In this document: in pieces, positions 43,865-52,659 of the stretch | How positions within the stretch are numbered: position 1 is the first letter of the stretch | How the letters are laid out: each line of letters starts with the position of its first letter | Program-made: the position numbers and the translations under genes | Notes under the pieces: model-generated | The model's database searches: none | What the model was told of the DNA's origin: nothing | Seen by the model: the letters and a program-made list of their open reading frames with translations, nothing else | NCBI GenBank assembly: GCA_047639315.1 | Contig: JBLINQ010000005.1 | Span: forward strand, 9,483-73,482 | Length of the DNA: 64,000 bases | From: S139-23 sp047639315 | GTDB lineage: Bacteria > Planctomycetota > GCA-002687715 > DRQF01 | Direction of reading: 5' to 3'

Positions 43865-44562
43865 TAGTCGTTGGCGCCGAGGCCGATGGAGGGGGAACCG
43901 AAAGTTTCGTTGGCATAGATCAAAAGAGCGTTGATGAAGCAGATGACGCCGGTCATTTCGAGGAACTCTTCGCAGGTGTAGAGGATCGCCTTGGTTAGGG
44001 GTTCGGAGTTGCCGAAGATTTCTTGGGAGCGGGCCGAGATGGTTTCGAAGCCTATGGCACCGGCCAAAAAGAGAATGCCGGAAAGGGCAAATCGGAAGAA
44101 GGTCTTGCGCGGCAACTGGAATAGGAACTTGGCGCAAAAGAACAGCAAGATCGCTAAGCCGATTTCATAGAAGATCATCCAGCCAAAAGAAAAGGACAGG
44201 GACGATCCGAAGATCTTGTGGCCGTATTTGGACAGACGTTCGTGAAGTTCAACTGACTCATCGATGCAAAGAAAGACAAAGACCGCCGAGAATCGCAACC
44301 AACAGCTATGGGCATCGCCTCTTTTCTTATGCCCGGTGGCAATGAGATAGAGCACAAACGCAGCGAGGCCAAGGATCATGGATGAGAACAGTGTCGGGAT
44401 ATTCTGTTCGGTGTCGAAGTCGAAGAGTGGGACAAGCCCGAAGACGCGATCTCGGTCAAACCCAAGTCGAAAGACAATGCCGGCGATGTTGGCAAAAAGC
44501 AAGATGCCAACAACGATGAGCAATCTTCGAACCATCGACTTGGGGCAGAATTCAATCTTCAT
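43864..44562 (-). CDS. Polytopic membrane protein of unknown function
   Basis: A 232-residue protein with six hydrophobic segments, near residues 12-33, 58-78, 88-103, 122-145, 152-170 and 198-216. Acidic residues occur inside or near helices (CIDESVELHERL, CEEFLEMTG). The layout resembles several uncharacterised membrane families; I cannot name it. The stop codon abuts the 44-bp repeat, and the gene stands alone on the minus strand. Confidence 0.65.
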   Translation of the reverse strand: MKIEFCPKSMVRRLLIVVGILLFANIAGIVFRLGFDRDRVFGLVPLFDFDTEQNIPTLFSSMILGLAAFVLYLIATGHKKRGDAHSCWLRFSAVFVFLCIDESVELHERLSKYGHKIFGSSLSFSFGWMIFYEIGLAILLFFCAKFLFQLPRKTFFRFALSGILFLAGAIGFETISARSQEIFGNSEPLTKAILYTCEEFLEMTGVICFINALLIYANETFGSPSIGLGAND

Positions 44563-44973
44563 CTGATTTCCGTGCTGAGCCTGAGAGCCGCATTTTCGAG
44601 CTTGAAGCCGGCATGGGGCTTTTCACTCCTATCGGAATATTCCCCAATTACCCTTAAGGGTATTCATGCACTGGGCGGGCCAAGTCCACCCGTGGCCAAA
44701 TCGGCGTGAACGCTGCCTCAGAACCCCGAAACCTATGAAATGGACAATTGTGTAGGTTGCCGCCGTGACCCAAGGAGAGCCCGTTAGCCAACCAAAATCA
44801 CTATAGACCTCCCCTGAGAGCTTCATCAAGATCTTTGGCGCCATGCTCGGCGGTGATAAGAAGTAAAGTGCCGCGGGGAGGCGAATTCGGAAAAACCAGA
44901 GAATCTGGGCTCTCCTCGGTGACAACTGCAATCATGCGAGGGGCGAGAGAATACCCCGATTTGGAGCAGGTTC
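44563..44973. other. Intergenic region with short unassigned frames
   Basis: About 410 bases between divergent genes. On the minus strand around 44629-44850 a stretch translates into a hydrophobic, protein-like sequence, but it lacks a clear start and may be a gene remnant. No repeat or RNA gene is recognised. Confidence 0.4.
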
Positions 44974-47037
44974 TTGACTACGCGATTCATCATCAAACTG
45001 ACAGCTTGCCTCGGTGCTCTGCTGATTCTGGCGAGTTGTCCGAGCTCGCCTTTGACGATGGTCACCCACGATCAGGACATTCAGTTGACTCCCGTCTTCC
45101 AAGGTCGCAAGTTTGCTCGGCCCGTCTTCCTCACTCATGCTCCTGGCGAAAAAGAAACGCTCTACGTCGTTGAGCAAAAGGGTCTCGTCCTACGGATGGA
45201 GAACACCGCGTCTGACGCCCGCCGCATCTTCCTTGACATTCGCGAGCGCGTCAGCCGTGCAGGCAATGAAGAAGGACTCTTGGGTTTGGCATTCCACCCA
45301 GACTATGCCTCGAACGGGCGGCTCTTCCTGCACTATTCGAAAGCCGACCCAAGAGAGGGACTTATTAGCGAATTCCGACTGGCACCAGACCGCCAGTCCG
45401 TTGACCCAAAATCAGAGCGCGTCCTCTTGCGTCAAGAACAGCCGTTTTCGAATCACAATGGCGGCTCAATTGAGTTTGGACCGGACGGCATGTTGTACGT
45501 GTCATTCGGCGACGGCGGTTCTGCCGGAGATCCGGGCAATCGCAGTCAAGATCTCACCACTCTCTTGGGCAAGATGCTCCGCATTGATGTCGATAGCAGA
45601 ACCAACTCCTTGGCGTATGGCATTCCCAAAGACAATCCCTTCGCCGGCACCAACAAAGTGCGCGGCGAAATTTGGGCCCTTGGCCTGCGCAACACTTATC
45701 GATTTTCGTTCGACCCAGTCACCGAAAAACTGTGGGGTGGAGACGTCGGCCAATGGCGCCGCGAAGAGATCAACATCATTCGCAAAGGCGGCAACTACGG
45801 CTGGAAAAAGTATGAGGGCAATGAGCAGTTTTCATCAACGGCGCTGAGCACTGGGGCGGCGATCAGTCCCGTCACCACCTACCGCAGGAGTGAAGGGTTT
45901 TCTGTGACGGGCGGCTACGTCTATCGCGGTGAGAAAATTCCAAGGCTCAAAGGAATCTACATTTTCGCCGATTACGTTTCCGGGCGCATTTGGGGCCTAT
46001 GGCCGATGGGCCGCGGGCAATATCAAAAGCGTCATCTCATGGACACGCACCTCCGCATCTCTTCTTTTGGCGTCGACCAAGACGGCGAGCTCTACGTCTG
46101 TAACCATGATGGCGCCGTTTATCGCCTAGAGCCCAACTTCGATAGCAACGCTCAAGATAACGAATTCCCTTTTCGCCTCGCTGAAGCCGATTTCTTCAAG
46201 CGGCACGATGAGTGGCAGCCTTACCAAGTGGTTTCACCTTTATGGTCAGACGGCTTGAAGAAAAACCGCTACATCTTGCGCCCGCCTAATAACCCACCGC
46301 TCACCGCATCTGAAGACCGTTTCGCCTTTGCCGACGGCACCTACTTCATCAAAGAATTCTACTACGAGCAACATGGTGCCAAGCGCCTCATTGAGTCGCG
46401 GGTCATCGTCAAACGTAGAGGTCGGTTTCATGCTGTCTCATACCTGTGGGATGAAAGAGGTGAAACCGCAGAACGATGCGACGAAGTCAGTCGTGTCAAA
46501 TGGCCAAGTGCCAAGGGGATGCTGAGCTGGCAAGTTCCGAGCCCGAATCAATGTCACCAATGCCACATCGAGAAAGACAACTTCATCCTCGGCTTCAAGC
46601 CGATCCAGCTGGTCAACAACGGTGAGCTGGCGCGCTTGCAGGAGTTGAAATGCGTAGACCCCCAGATTCCGCTTGATCTTGCGCACCTACTCACCGACCC
46701 AAGCGATGAAGGGCTCCCTCTTGAGGGCAGAGCTCGGTCCTATCTCGATACCAACTGCGCAAACTGTCATCGCCCGGATGGCATTGGCAATAGCCCGATC
46801 GACCTGAGGCGAAGTTCTGAACTTGCCAAGACGAACATGATTGATGAGACAGCGCATCATGGAATCTTCGGGGTCGAGGATGCTAAGATTGTCTCCCCCG
46901 GGGCGCCCGACAAATCAGTTCTTCTCAATCGGATGGAATCTCGTGGCATTGGACACATGCCACCACTGGGCACGTCGATCGTCGATGACATGGGCACCCA
47001 ACTCATTCGCTCCTGGATCCTTGGGCTCAAGCACTAG
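44974..47037 (+). CDS. PQQ-type sugar dehydrogenase fused to a heme-c domain, lipoprotein
   Basis: A 687-residue membrane-tethered dehydrogenase. The N-terminal lipobox LASC places it on a membrane. Residues 40-380 form the glucose/sorbosone dehydrogenase propeller: GLLGLAFHPDYASNGRLFLHYS, HNGGSIEFGPDGMLYVSFGDGG, LGKMLRIDVDSRT, WALGLRNTYRFSFDP and GGDVGQWRREEINII. The C-terminal part has two heme-c motifs, CHQCH at 527-531 and CANCH at 595-599, which would pass electrons onward. Such fusions are common in planctomycetes and Verrucomicrobia, where the sugar substrate is usually unknown. The start is TTG 44974. Confidence 0.88.
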   Translation: MTTRFIIKLTACLGALLILASCPSSPLTMVTHDQDIQLTPVFQGRKFARPVFLTHAPGEKETLYVVEQKGLVLRMENTASDARRIFLDIRERVSRAGNEEGLLGLAFHPDYASNGRLFLHYSKADPREGLISEFRLAPDRQSVDPKSERVLLRQEQPFSNHNGGSIEFGPDGMLYVSFGDGGSAGDPGNRSQDLTTLLGKMLRIDVDSRTNSLAYGIPKDNPFAGTNKVRGEIWALGLRNTYRFSFDPVTEKLWGGDVGQWRREEINIIRKGGNYGWKKYEGNEQFSSTALSTGAAISPVTTYRRSEGFSVTGGYVYRGEKIPRLKGIYIFADYVSGRIWGLWPMGRGQYQKRHLMDTHLRISSFGVDQDGELYVCNHDGAVYRLEPNFDSNAQDNEFPFRLAEADFFKRHDEWQPYQVVSPLWSDGLKKNRYILRPPNNPPLTASEDRFAFADGTYFIKEFYYEQHGAKRLIESRVIVKRRGRFHAVSYLWDERGETAERCDEVSRVKWPSAKGMLSWQVPSPNQCHQCHIEKDNFILGFKPIQLVNNGELARLQELKCVDPQIPLDLAHLLTDPSDEGLPLEGRARSYLDTNCANCHRPDGIGNSPIDLRRSSELAKTNMIDETAHHGIFGVEDAKIVSPGAPDKSVLLNRMESRGIGHMPPLGTSIVDDMGTQLIRSWILGLKH

Positions 47038-47092
47038 GTGGTTTGCACCACCGCTATCGCCGCACTGCTTAAAAAAATCTCACTCACCTGAA

Positions 47093-47549
47093 GTCGCAAA
47101 GCTCCCATCGACGATCGCGCACCTAAAAGAATGCCATTGGACGCCAGCGCTCCCAGGTTAGTTTGCCACCTCTCATTCTTTTCAATGACCTCATACTCAG
47201 TCACCGTCAAAAACAAGACATTGGGCTCATGGTGTCGGATTGGCATTAGTTACCCGAGTTGGTTTGCCACCTTCCCTCGTCAGTACGGTGCCCTCAAAGC
47301 ATCAGCATCCCCAAAGGTGCCTGGCTCATGTTAGTAGTCCAAAGCCAAAAAAACCCGATGCGCATCTCTGCCTTACCCTGCCCGATCCTCCCAATGAACC
47401 ATCAACCCCAATAGGGCTACTAACATGTGCCTGGCACCGTACTAGTCGCCAAGCTCCCATCGACTATCGCGCACCTATAAGAATGCCGGCGGGACGCCGG
47501 CGCTCCCTGTTGGCTCGCCACCTTCCCTCGTTAGTACGGTGCCTGTTAC
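47093..47549. repeat. Composite intergenic repeat cluster
   Basis: The 640-base gap between genes holds a pair of direct repeats of 79 bases, 47093-47171 and 47445-47523, about 80% identical, and a second short direct repeat (CCACCTTCCCTCGT plus AGTACGGTGCC near 47268 and 47519). An imperfect inverted pair lies at 47316-47337 and 47417-47438 (GGTGCCTGGCTCATG against its complement). The later 79-base copy contains the hairpin GCCGGC-GGGAC-GCCGGC. It looks like remnants of short palindromic mobile repeats. Confidence 0.7.
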
Positions 47550-47680
47550 TTTCTCACTACGTTTGTGAGCCTGACACAAATTCGTCACCTCCGATTGACG
47601 CTAAGCCCCAACTCCCCTCGCAGCGCTCTTCAACGTAGACATCTTCCCCAGCTTTCATTGGAATGGGCGCGGAGGGACGA

Positions 47681-48349
47681 ATGAAACTCAGATGGATTCT
47701 AAATCGTTGGCGGCTCAAACTTGCTCTCGCACTTGGGCTTCTTGTTCTTGGGACCACAAGCATTTGGCTGAACCATGACTACGTCGCGGCGTCGACTCGT
47801 GACCAGATCTTTCAAGAAGTTGGCGACTGCCCCCAGGCCCCGATTGCCCTCCTCTTAGGCGTCGCTAAGTACTCAGGCAAGAACTTCAACCACTTTTACT
47901 GGCCCCGCGTGCGGGCTGCGGCAGAGCTTTGTCTGCAGCGTCGCGTCCGCGGCATTCTGATCAGCGGCGACAACGGACGCTCGAACTACAACGAACCGCA
48001 AGAGATGAAGGAAGACCTAATTGATCTGGGCATTCCCGAAGAGCACCTGACTTGCGACTTCGCCGGCTTTCGCACGCTTGACTCGATCGTTCGCGCCAAG
48101 GCGGTTTTTGGTCAAGATGAGTTTGTCGTCATATCTCAGCGTTTTCACTGTGAACGCGCCCTATTCTTAGCCAATCATCTTGGATGCCGAGCCTGGGGCT
48201 TCGAGGCCAATGCCGTGACTGGGCATTGGGGTGCAAAAGCAAAAAGGAGAGAGGTCCTTGCTCGCGGCAAGGCAACACTCGATCTCCTCATTGGCACCAA
48301 GCCCAAATACCTCGGTGCCGAGGTCTTTGTGCCTTTGAGGAGTGAGTGA
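47681..48349 (+). CDS. SanA/YdcF-family membrane protein (DUF218)
   Basis: A 222-residue protein from ATG 47681, with GGAGGG 4-9 bases upstream; a start at 47663 would add six residues. A basic N-terminus and one helix (about 15-32) anchor it, leaving a DUF218 domain outside the cytoplasm. Family patterns are IALLLGVAKYSG, GILISGDNGRSNYNEPQEMKEDLIDLGIPEEHL and FVVISQRFHCERALFLANHLG. SanA is linked to envelope integrity and vancomycin tolerance in E. coli; the enzymatic activity is unknown. Confidence 0.82.
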   Translation: MKLRWILNRWRLKLALALGLLVLGTTSIWLNHDYVAASTRDQIFQEVGDCPQAPIALLLGVAKYSGKNFNHFYWPRVRAAAELCLQRRVRGILISGDNGRSNYNEPQEMKEDLIDLGIPEEHLTCDFAGFRTLDSIVRAKAVFGQDEFVVISQRFHCERALFLANHLGCRAWGFEANAVTGHWGAKAKRREVLARGKATLDLLIGTKPKYLGAEVFVPLRSE

Positions 48350-48359
48350 ATAAAGCCCT

Positions 48360-49679
48360 TTAGCCTTCGAAGTAAGTGTCGACCAAATCCAAGCCTCGGT
48401 CGATGATCTCGAAGCCATCTAAGAGTTGCTCTTTCGTGATACAGAGCGGCGGGTTGCACATGAAGCTGCCCCACCGAATGAAGGTAAAAAGACCGTTGTC
48501 GCGGAAGAATTTACCCAAGGCCGCCATGGCCGGTGATGTGCCATTGTATGGCGCCATTGGATCTCCCTTGGCATTCTTTTGAAGATCGATCATGCCGAAG
48601 AGCCCAGTGGCACGCCCCTCCTTCATGCAAGGGTGCTTGGCTTGGAGTCGATCCATTTCAGATCGCATGACCGACTCCATGTTGGCGGCATTCTCGACCA
48701 GGCCTTCGCTCAACAAGACGTCAATGACGGCCAAAGCGGTTTCACATGCAAATGCGTGGGCATTATAAGTCAGGCCGCCCCAATAGACATTGTCTCGGAA
48801 GTGGTCGGCAATCGGTTGGCTCACTCCCATGGCACCCAAGGGGCAATAGGAACTGGTGAGCCCCTTCGCCATGGTGATGATGTCGGGTGTCATTTCTTCG
48901 CGCATGAAGGCAAAGAGCTTTCCGGTTCGGCCCCACCCCGACATCACTTCGTCCAAGATAAGCAAAATGCCGTTCTTGCTAAGTAATTCCTTCAGACCCA
49001 CGAGGTAACCAGCCGGTGGTGGCATCACGCCGTTCGTACCGACGACAGGTTCGATGATCATCGCGGCGATGTTCGCGGCGCCCTCGTAAGCAATCACTTC
49101 CTCCAAGTAGGTGAGATTGTTGCGAACGATCTCTTCGTCTGTTTCGCCAAAGGAGAAGTCGTAGGGGCGTGGGTCCATCACGCGGATCACGCCCGGCATA
49201 CCTGGTTCGGCCGCCCAACGGCGTGGGTCGCCGGTGAGTTGCAACGCGGCGTTGGTGCCGCCGTGGTAACTCCGATAGCGAGACAAGATCTTGTGCTTAC
49301 CAGTGTAGAGGCGTGCCGCACGAATCGCGTTCTCATTGGCTTCGGCGCCGCCCAAAGTAAAGAAGAAACTATTGATGTTGCCAGGAACCAAGTCGGCCAG
49401 CCTCTTTCCTAAGAGCGCGCGAGGTTTAGTAGCTGCGCCGGGATAGACGTAAAGGAGGCGTTCGGCTGCCGCCTTCATGGCCGCCACAACCTTCGGGTGG
49501 CTGTGACCTATGTTCACACTCATGGTTTGGCTGTTGAAGTCGAGCCAACGTGTTCCGTCCGGGGCGAAGAGATACACACCTTCGGCCCGCTCAATTGCCA
49601 TGGGATCAACGGAGCCAGATGCCGCCCACGAGAACATGGTGTGTTCGAGGCAGAGCCTCTTCATTTCTTCTGCGTCCAT
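48360..49679 (-). CDS. Omega-amino acid (beta-alanine) aminotransferase, class III
   Basis: A 439-residue PLP enzyme from ATG 49679, which overlaps the stop of the dehydrogenase gene (TAATG); the frame is open upstream but not family-like. PLP contacts are visible: LILDEVMSGWGRTG for the ring-stacking Asp, and the internal-aldimine Lys in DIITMAKGLTSSYCPLGAMGVS. FFTLGGAEANENAIRAAR is also typical. Placed last in a pyrimidine-degradation operon, it most likely converts beta-alanine and beta-aminoisobutyrate to malonate and methylmalonate semialdehydes. Confidence 0.88.
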   Translation of the reverse strand: MDAEEMKRLCLEHTMFSWAASGSVDPMAIERAEGVYLFAPDGTRWLDFNSQTMSVNIGHSHPKVVAAMKAAAERLLYVYPGAATKPRALLGKRLADLVPGNINSFFFTLGGAEANENAIRAARLYTGKHKILSRYRSYHGGTNAALQLTGDPRRWAAEPGMPGVIRVMDPRPYDFSFGETDEEIVRNNLTYLEEVIAYEGAANIAAMIIEPVVGTNGVMPPPAGYLVGLKELLSKNGILLILDEVMSGWGRTGKLFAFMREEMTPDIITMAKGLTSSYCPLGAMGVSQPIADHFRDNVYWGGLTYNAHAFACETALAVIDVLLSEGLVENAANMESVMRSEMDRLQAKHPCMKEGRATGLFGMIDLQKNAKGDPMAPYNGTSPAMAALGKFFRDNGLFTFIRWGSFMCNPPLCITKEQLLDGFEIIDRGLDLVDTYFEG

Positions 49680-51169
49680 TAGCTCATCCAGTTCTGATCT
49701 TGTTGGAGGGCCCACTTCGTTGTGATCTTGCGTTGGCGACTCCAGAACCGATAACCATCCCAGCCAGTGATGTTGCCATGCCCAAACTTCGAATCGTTCC
49801 AGCCACCGAAGCCAAATGGTTCGCGCGGCACAGGAACCCCGACGTTGACGCCGCACATCCCTGCTTCAAGTTCGTTCATGACACGCCGCGCGACATCGCC
49901 GCTGGTGGTGTAGACAGCCGCGCCATTGCCATAGGGGTTGGCATTCTCGAGAGCAATGGCGCTGTCGAGATTGGGCACGCGCACAATCGACAAGACTGGC
50001 CCAAAAATCTCTTCGCACGCGGCTGGCATGTCACCGGTCACGTGATCAAGAATGGTCGGCCCTACCCAATAGCCACCAGGCACTGGGTTCGCCGCTCTGC
50101 CGTCAACGAGAACCTTGGCACCTGAAGCCTCGGCCGCATCAATATAGCCGCGAATACGTTTAACTCCGGCAGCATTGGTAATCGGGCCGACGTCAATACC
50201 AGCTTGTAACTGGCTGGCACGGATCGTGATCTTATCAATCAGGTGATCAACGTCACCGACCGCAACCATCACACTTGCCGCCATGCACCGCTGACCGGCA
50301 CATCCGGTAAAGGAGGCAACGACATTTTCGGTGGTAAGTTGGACATCGGCGTCAGGAACGACAATCAGATGGTTCTTAGCACCGCCCAAGCATAAGGCTC
50401 GTTTTCCTGTGGATGCGGCGCGACTATAGACCGAGCGAGCAACCGCAGTTGATCCGACGAAGGCGAAGGCAGCGATTCCTGGATGGTCACACAATGCCTC
50501 AACAACTTCTCTTCCGCCCTGCACAATGTTGAACACGCCATCTGGCAAACCAGCCTCGGCGAAGAGTTCGGCCAGGCGTACGGCAGAGAGAGGCACCTGC
50601 TCGGATGGCTTGAGAATGAAGCTGTTACCAGCAACAAGAGCTTGCGGCAGCATCCAAAGCGGAACCATATTCGGGAAATTGAATGGCGTGACACCAGCAA
50701 CCACTCCCAATGGAGCGTAGGCAACCTCGCATGTAACGCCACGACTCACTTCCAACTGATTACCGGCCGCCAAGTTTGGCAAAGAGCAACCATACTCCAA
50801 GCACTCAATACCCTTCATGACTTCGGCTTCGGCCTCGCCATAGGTCTTGCCGTTTTCATGAGACACAAGCCATGAAAGCTCTTCTAAGTTGGCCAGCAGT
50901 AGTTCGCGAACGCGATACAAGATCTGTGCTCGCTCTCGGATCGGCCAGTCTTTCCATGAAAGTTGAGCGGCAGTAGCAGCGCGCACAGCGTCATCAACGT
51001 CTTGTGGGCCGCTCATCTTAACCTGCGCCATCGGACGACCGTGCCTTGGATTAATAATATCCAACGTGGCGGCATCCTGTCTCGGCTGGCAGACCGCTCC
51101 GTCAATGACGTTCGAAGCATTCTGCACCGGAGTAAAGTCGTAATTTGTTGCGGAGAATACGTTTGACAT
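49679..51169 (-). CDS. mmsA: CoA-acylating (methyl)malonate-semialdehyde dehydrogenase
   Basis: A 496-residue aldehyde dehydrogenase from ATG 51169. The signature FTGCAGQRCMAASVMVAVG with the catalytic Cys is characteristic of methylmalonate-semialdehyde dehydrogenases, which form acetyl-CoA or propionyl-CoA with loss of CO2. TPFNFPNMVPLWMLPQALVAGN and FILKPSEQVPLS, and the C-terminal GVNVGVPVPREPFGFGGWNDSKFG, agree. In this operon it would turn malonate semialdehyde (from uracil) and methylmalonate semialdehyde (from thymine) into CoA esters. It starts 2 bases before the permease stop. Confidence 0.9.
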   Translation of the reverse strand: MSNVFSATNYDFTPVQNASNVIDGAVCQPRQDAATLDIINPRHGRPMAQVKMSGPQDVDDAVRAATAAQLSWKDWPIRERAQILYRVRELLLANLEELSWLVSHENGKTYGEAEAEVMKGIECLEYGCSLPNLAAGNQLEVSRGVTCEVAYAPLGVVAGVTPFNFPNMVPLWMLPQALVAGNSFILKPSEQVPLSAVRLAELFAEAGLPDGVFNIVQGGREVVEALCDHPGIAAFAFVGSTAVARSVYSRAASTGKRALCLGGAKNHLIVVPDADVQLTTENVVASFTGCAGQRCMAASVMVAVGDVDHLIDKITIRASQLQAGIDVGPITNAAGVKRIRGYIDAAEASGAKVLVDGRAANPVPGGYWVGPTILDHVTGDMPAACEEIFGPVLSIVRVPNLDSAIALENANPYGNGAAVYTTSGDVARRVMNELEAGMCGVNVGVPVPREPFGFGGWNDSKFGHGNITGWDGYRFWSRQRKITTKWALQQDQNWMS

Positions 51170-51171
51170 GA

Positions 51172-52659
51172 TCACGAGTCCTTGGAGGTTGAAAGCGAAT
51201 GACCTAGCACCTTCATCAGCACGAAATGCGTGACGGCGGCAATGAAAAATCCGACGAACCAAGCGTAAGTATAGATTTGGTCGAAGAAGTCGAGAGCCGG
51301 GAACGACTCAATCACTTCGATTTGGTGGAGAAAACCGGGGAGATTCGGAGCAATGGCCACCACCAACGCCACCATCGCGGCAGGATTGAAACCTCCCAAA
51401 TAGCGATAGGCACCATCGCGTCGATAGAGGCTATCAACATCAAGTTCAGTCTTTCGCACGAGGAAATAGTCAGCGACCAAAATCCCGCCGATGGGCCCCA
51501 GAAGTGCCGAGTAGCCGATGAGCCAAGTAAAGATATAGCCCGATGAATCGGCCATTAATTTCCATGGCATCATCGCGATTCCCAAACCAGCCGTGACATA
51601 GCCACCCAGTTGGAATGAGATCTTCTGAGGATTGATATTGATGAAGGCGTTAGCGGGAGAAACGACGTTGGCAGCGATGTTCGTTGACAGCGTGGCGATG
51701 GTGAGCGCGAACAAACTAAACGCGACCGTGAACCCGCCTCCCATCTTGCCGAGGAGAACAGTAGGGTCCCAAATCGTCTCGCCATAAATCACAGTAGTGG
51801 CACTGGTCACGGCCACACCGATGAAAGCAAACAGTGTCATGGTCGTCGGCAAACCGATGGCCTGCCCCATGATTTGATCGCGCTGGCTTTTGGCGTAACG
51901 AGTGAAGTCAGGAATGTTCAAGCTCAGAGTGGCCCAGAACCCCACCATCGCAGTCAGGCCCGGAAAGAAGACCGACCAAAACTCCCCCTCTTTCGGTTGC
52001 CCCTCAGCAAACTGGCTGGGCGTGCTGAGCATCGCACCGAAGCCACCGGCTTTGAAGTAGGCCCAAACGAGAAGAGCTATCCCCATCAGAATGAGAAAGG
52101 GGGCGGCCCATGTCTCGAGCAGCCGAATCGACTCTACGCCTTTGTAGATGATGACAATCTGGACGGCCCAGAAAGCAAGAAAGCAACACAGCTGTGCAGC
52201 ATTGATTCCTAAGGCGACGATAGGTTCGCCAATGAGCGCTCCATCACTCACGCCATTGATGAGCTGATAGATGGAAGAGCCACCGACCCAAGTCTGAATG
52301 CCAAACCAGCCGCAAGCGACAAGGGCTCGAAGCATCGATGGGATGTGGGCTCCATTAATGCCGAATGACGCACGCGCCAAGACTGGGAACGGCACGCCAT
52401 ATTTGGTGCCAGGATGACCATTGAGAATCATCGGCGCCAAGACAATGACGTTGCCTAAGAGAACAGTGATAACCGCTTGCGACCAATTCATCCCCTGGGA
52501 GATGAGCCCTGCGGCCAGCATATAAGTGGGCACACAGACAACCATCCCAACCCACAGACTCGCCATGTTGACGACAGACCACGTGCTTTCTTCCTGCGTC
52601 GTCGGGCGGATGTCGTCGTTGATGAGGGTTGGGTCTGGGTTCTTAGGTTGCTGGCGCAT
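51172..52659 (-). CDS. NCS1-family nucleobase/hydantoin permease
   Basis: A 495-residue transporter with about 12 hydrophobic segments. NCS1 features are the N-terminal STWSVVNMASLWVGMVVCVPTYM, VLLGNVIVLAPMILNGHPGTKYGVPFPVLARASFGINGA and the helix FVWTFLI-like stretch IFTWLIGYSALLGPIGGILVADYFLVR. Members import uracil, thymine, allantoin or hydantoins with Na+ or H+. Its place between dihydropyrimidinase and the dehydrogenase argues for uptake of pyrimidine bases or their ring-opened products. Its start overlaps the dihydropyrimidinase stop by one base. Confidence 0.9.
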   Translation of the reverse strand: MRQQPKNPDPTLINDDIRPTTQEESTWSVVNMASLWVGMVVCVPTYMLAAGLISQGMNWSQAVITVLLGNVIVLAPMILNGHPGTKYGVPFPVLARASFGINGAHIPSMLRALVACGWFGIQTWVGGSSIYQLINGVSDGALIGEPIVALGINAAQLCCFLAFWAVQIVIIYKGVESIRLLETWAAPFLILMGIALLVWAYFKAGGFGAMLSTPSQFAEGQPKEGEFWSVFFPGLTAMVGFWATLSLNIPDFTRYAKSQRDQIMGQAIGLPTTMTLFAFIGVAVTSATTVIYGETIWDPTVLLGKMGGGFTVAFSLFALTIATLSTNIAANVVSPANAFININPQKISFQLGGYVTAGLGIAMMPWKLMADSSGYIFTWLIGYSALLGPIGGILVADYFLVRKTELDVDSLYRRDGAYRYLGGFNPAAMVALVVAIAPNLPGFLHQIEVIESFPALDFFDQIYTYAWFVGFFIAAVTHFVLMKVLGHSLSTSKDS

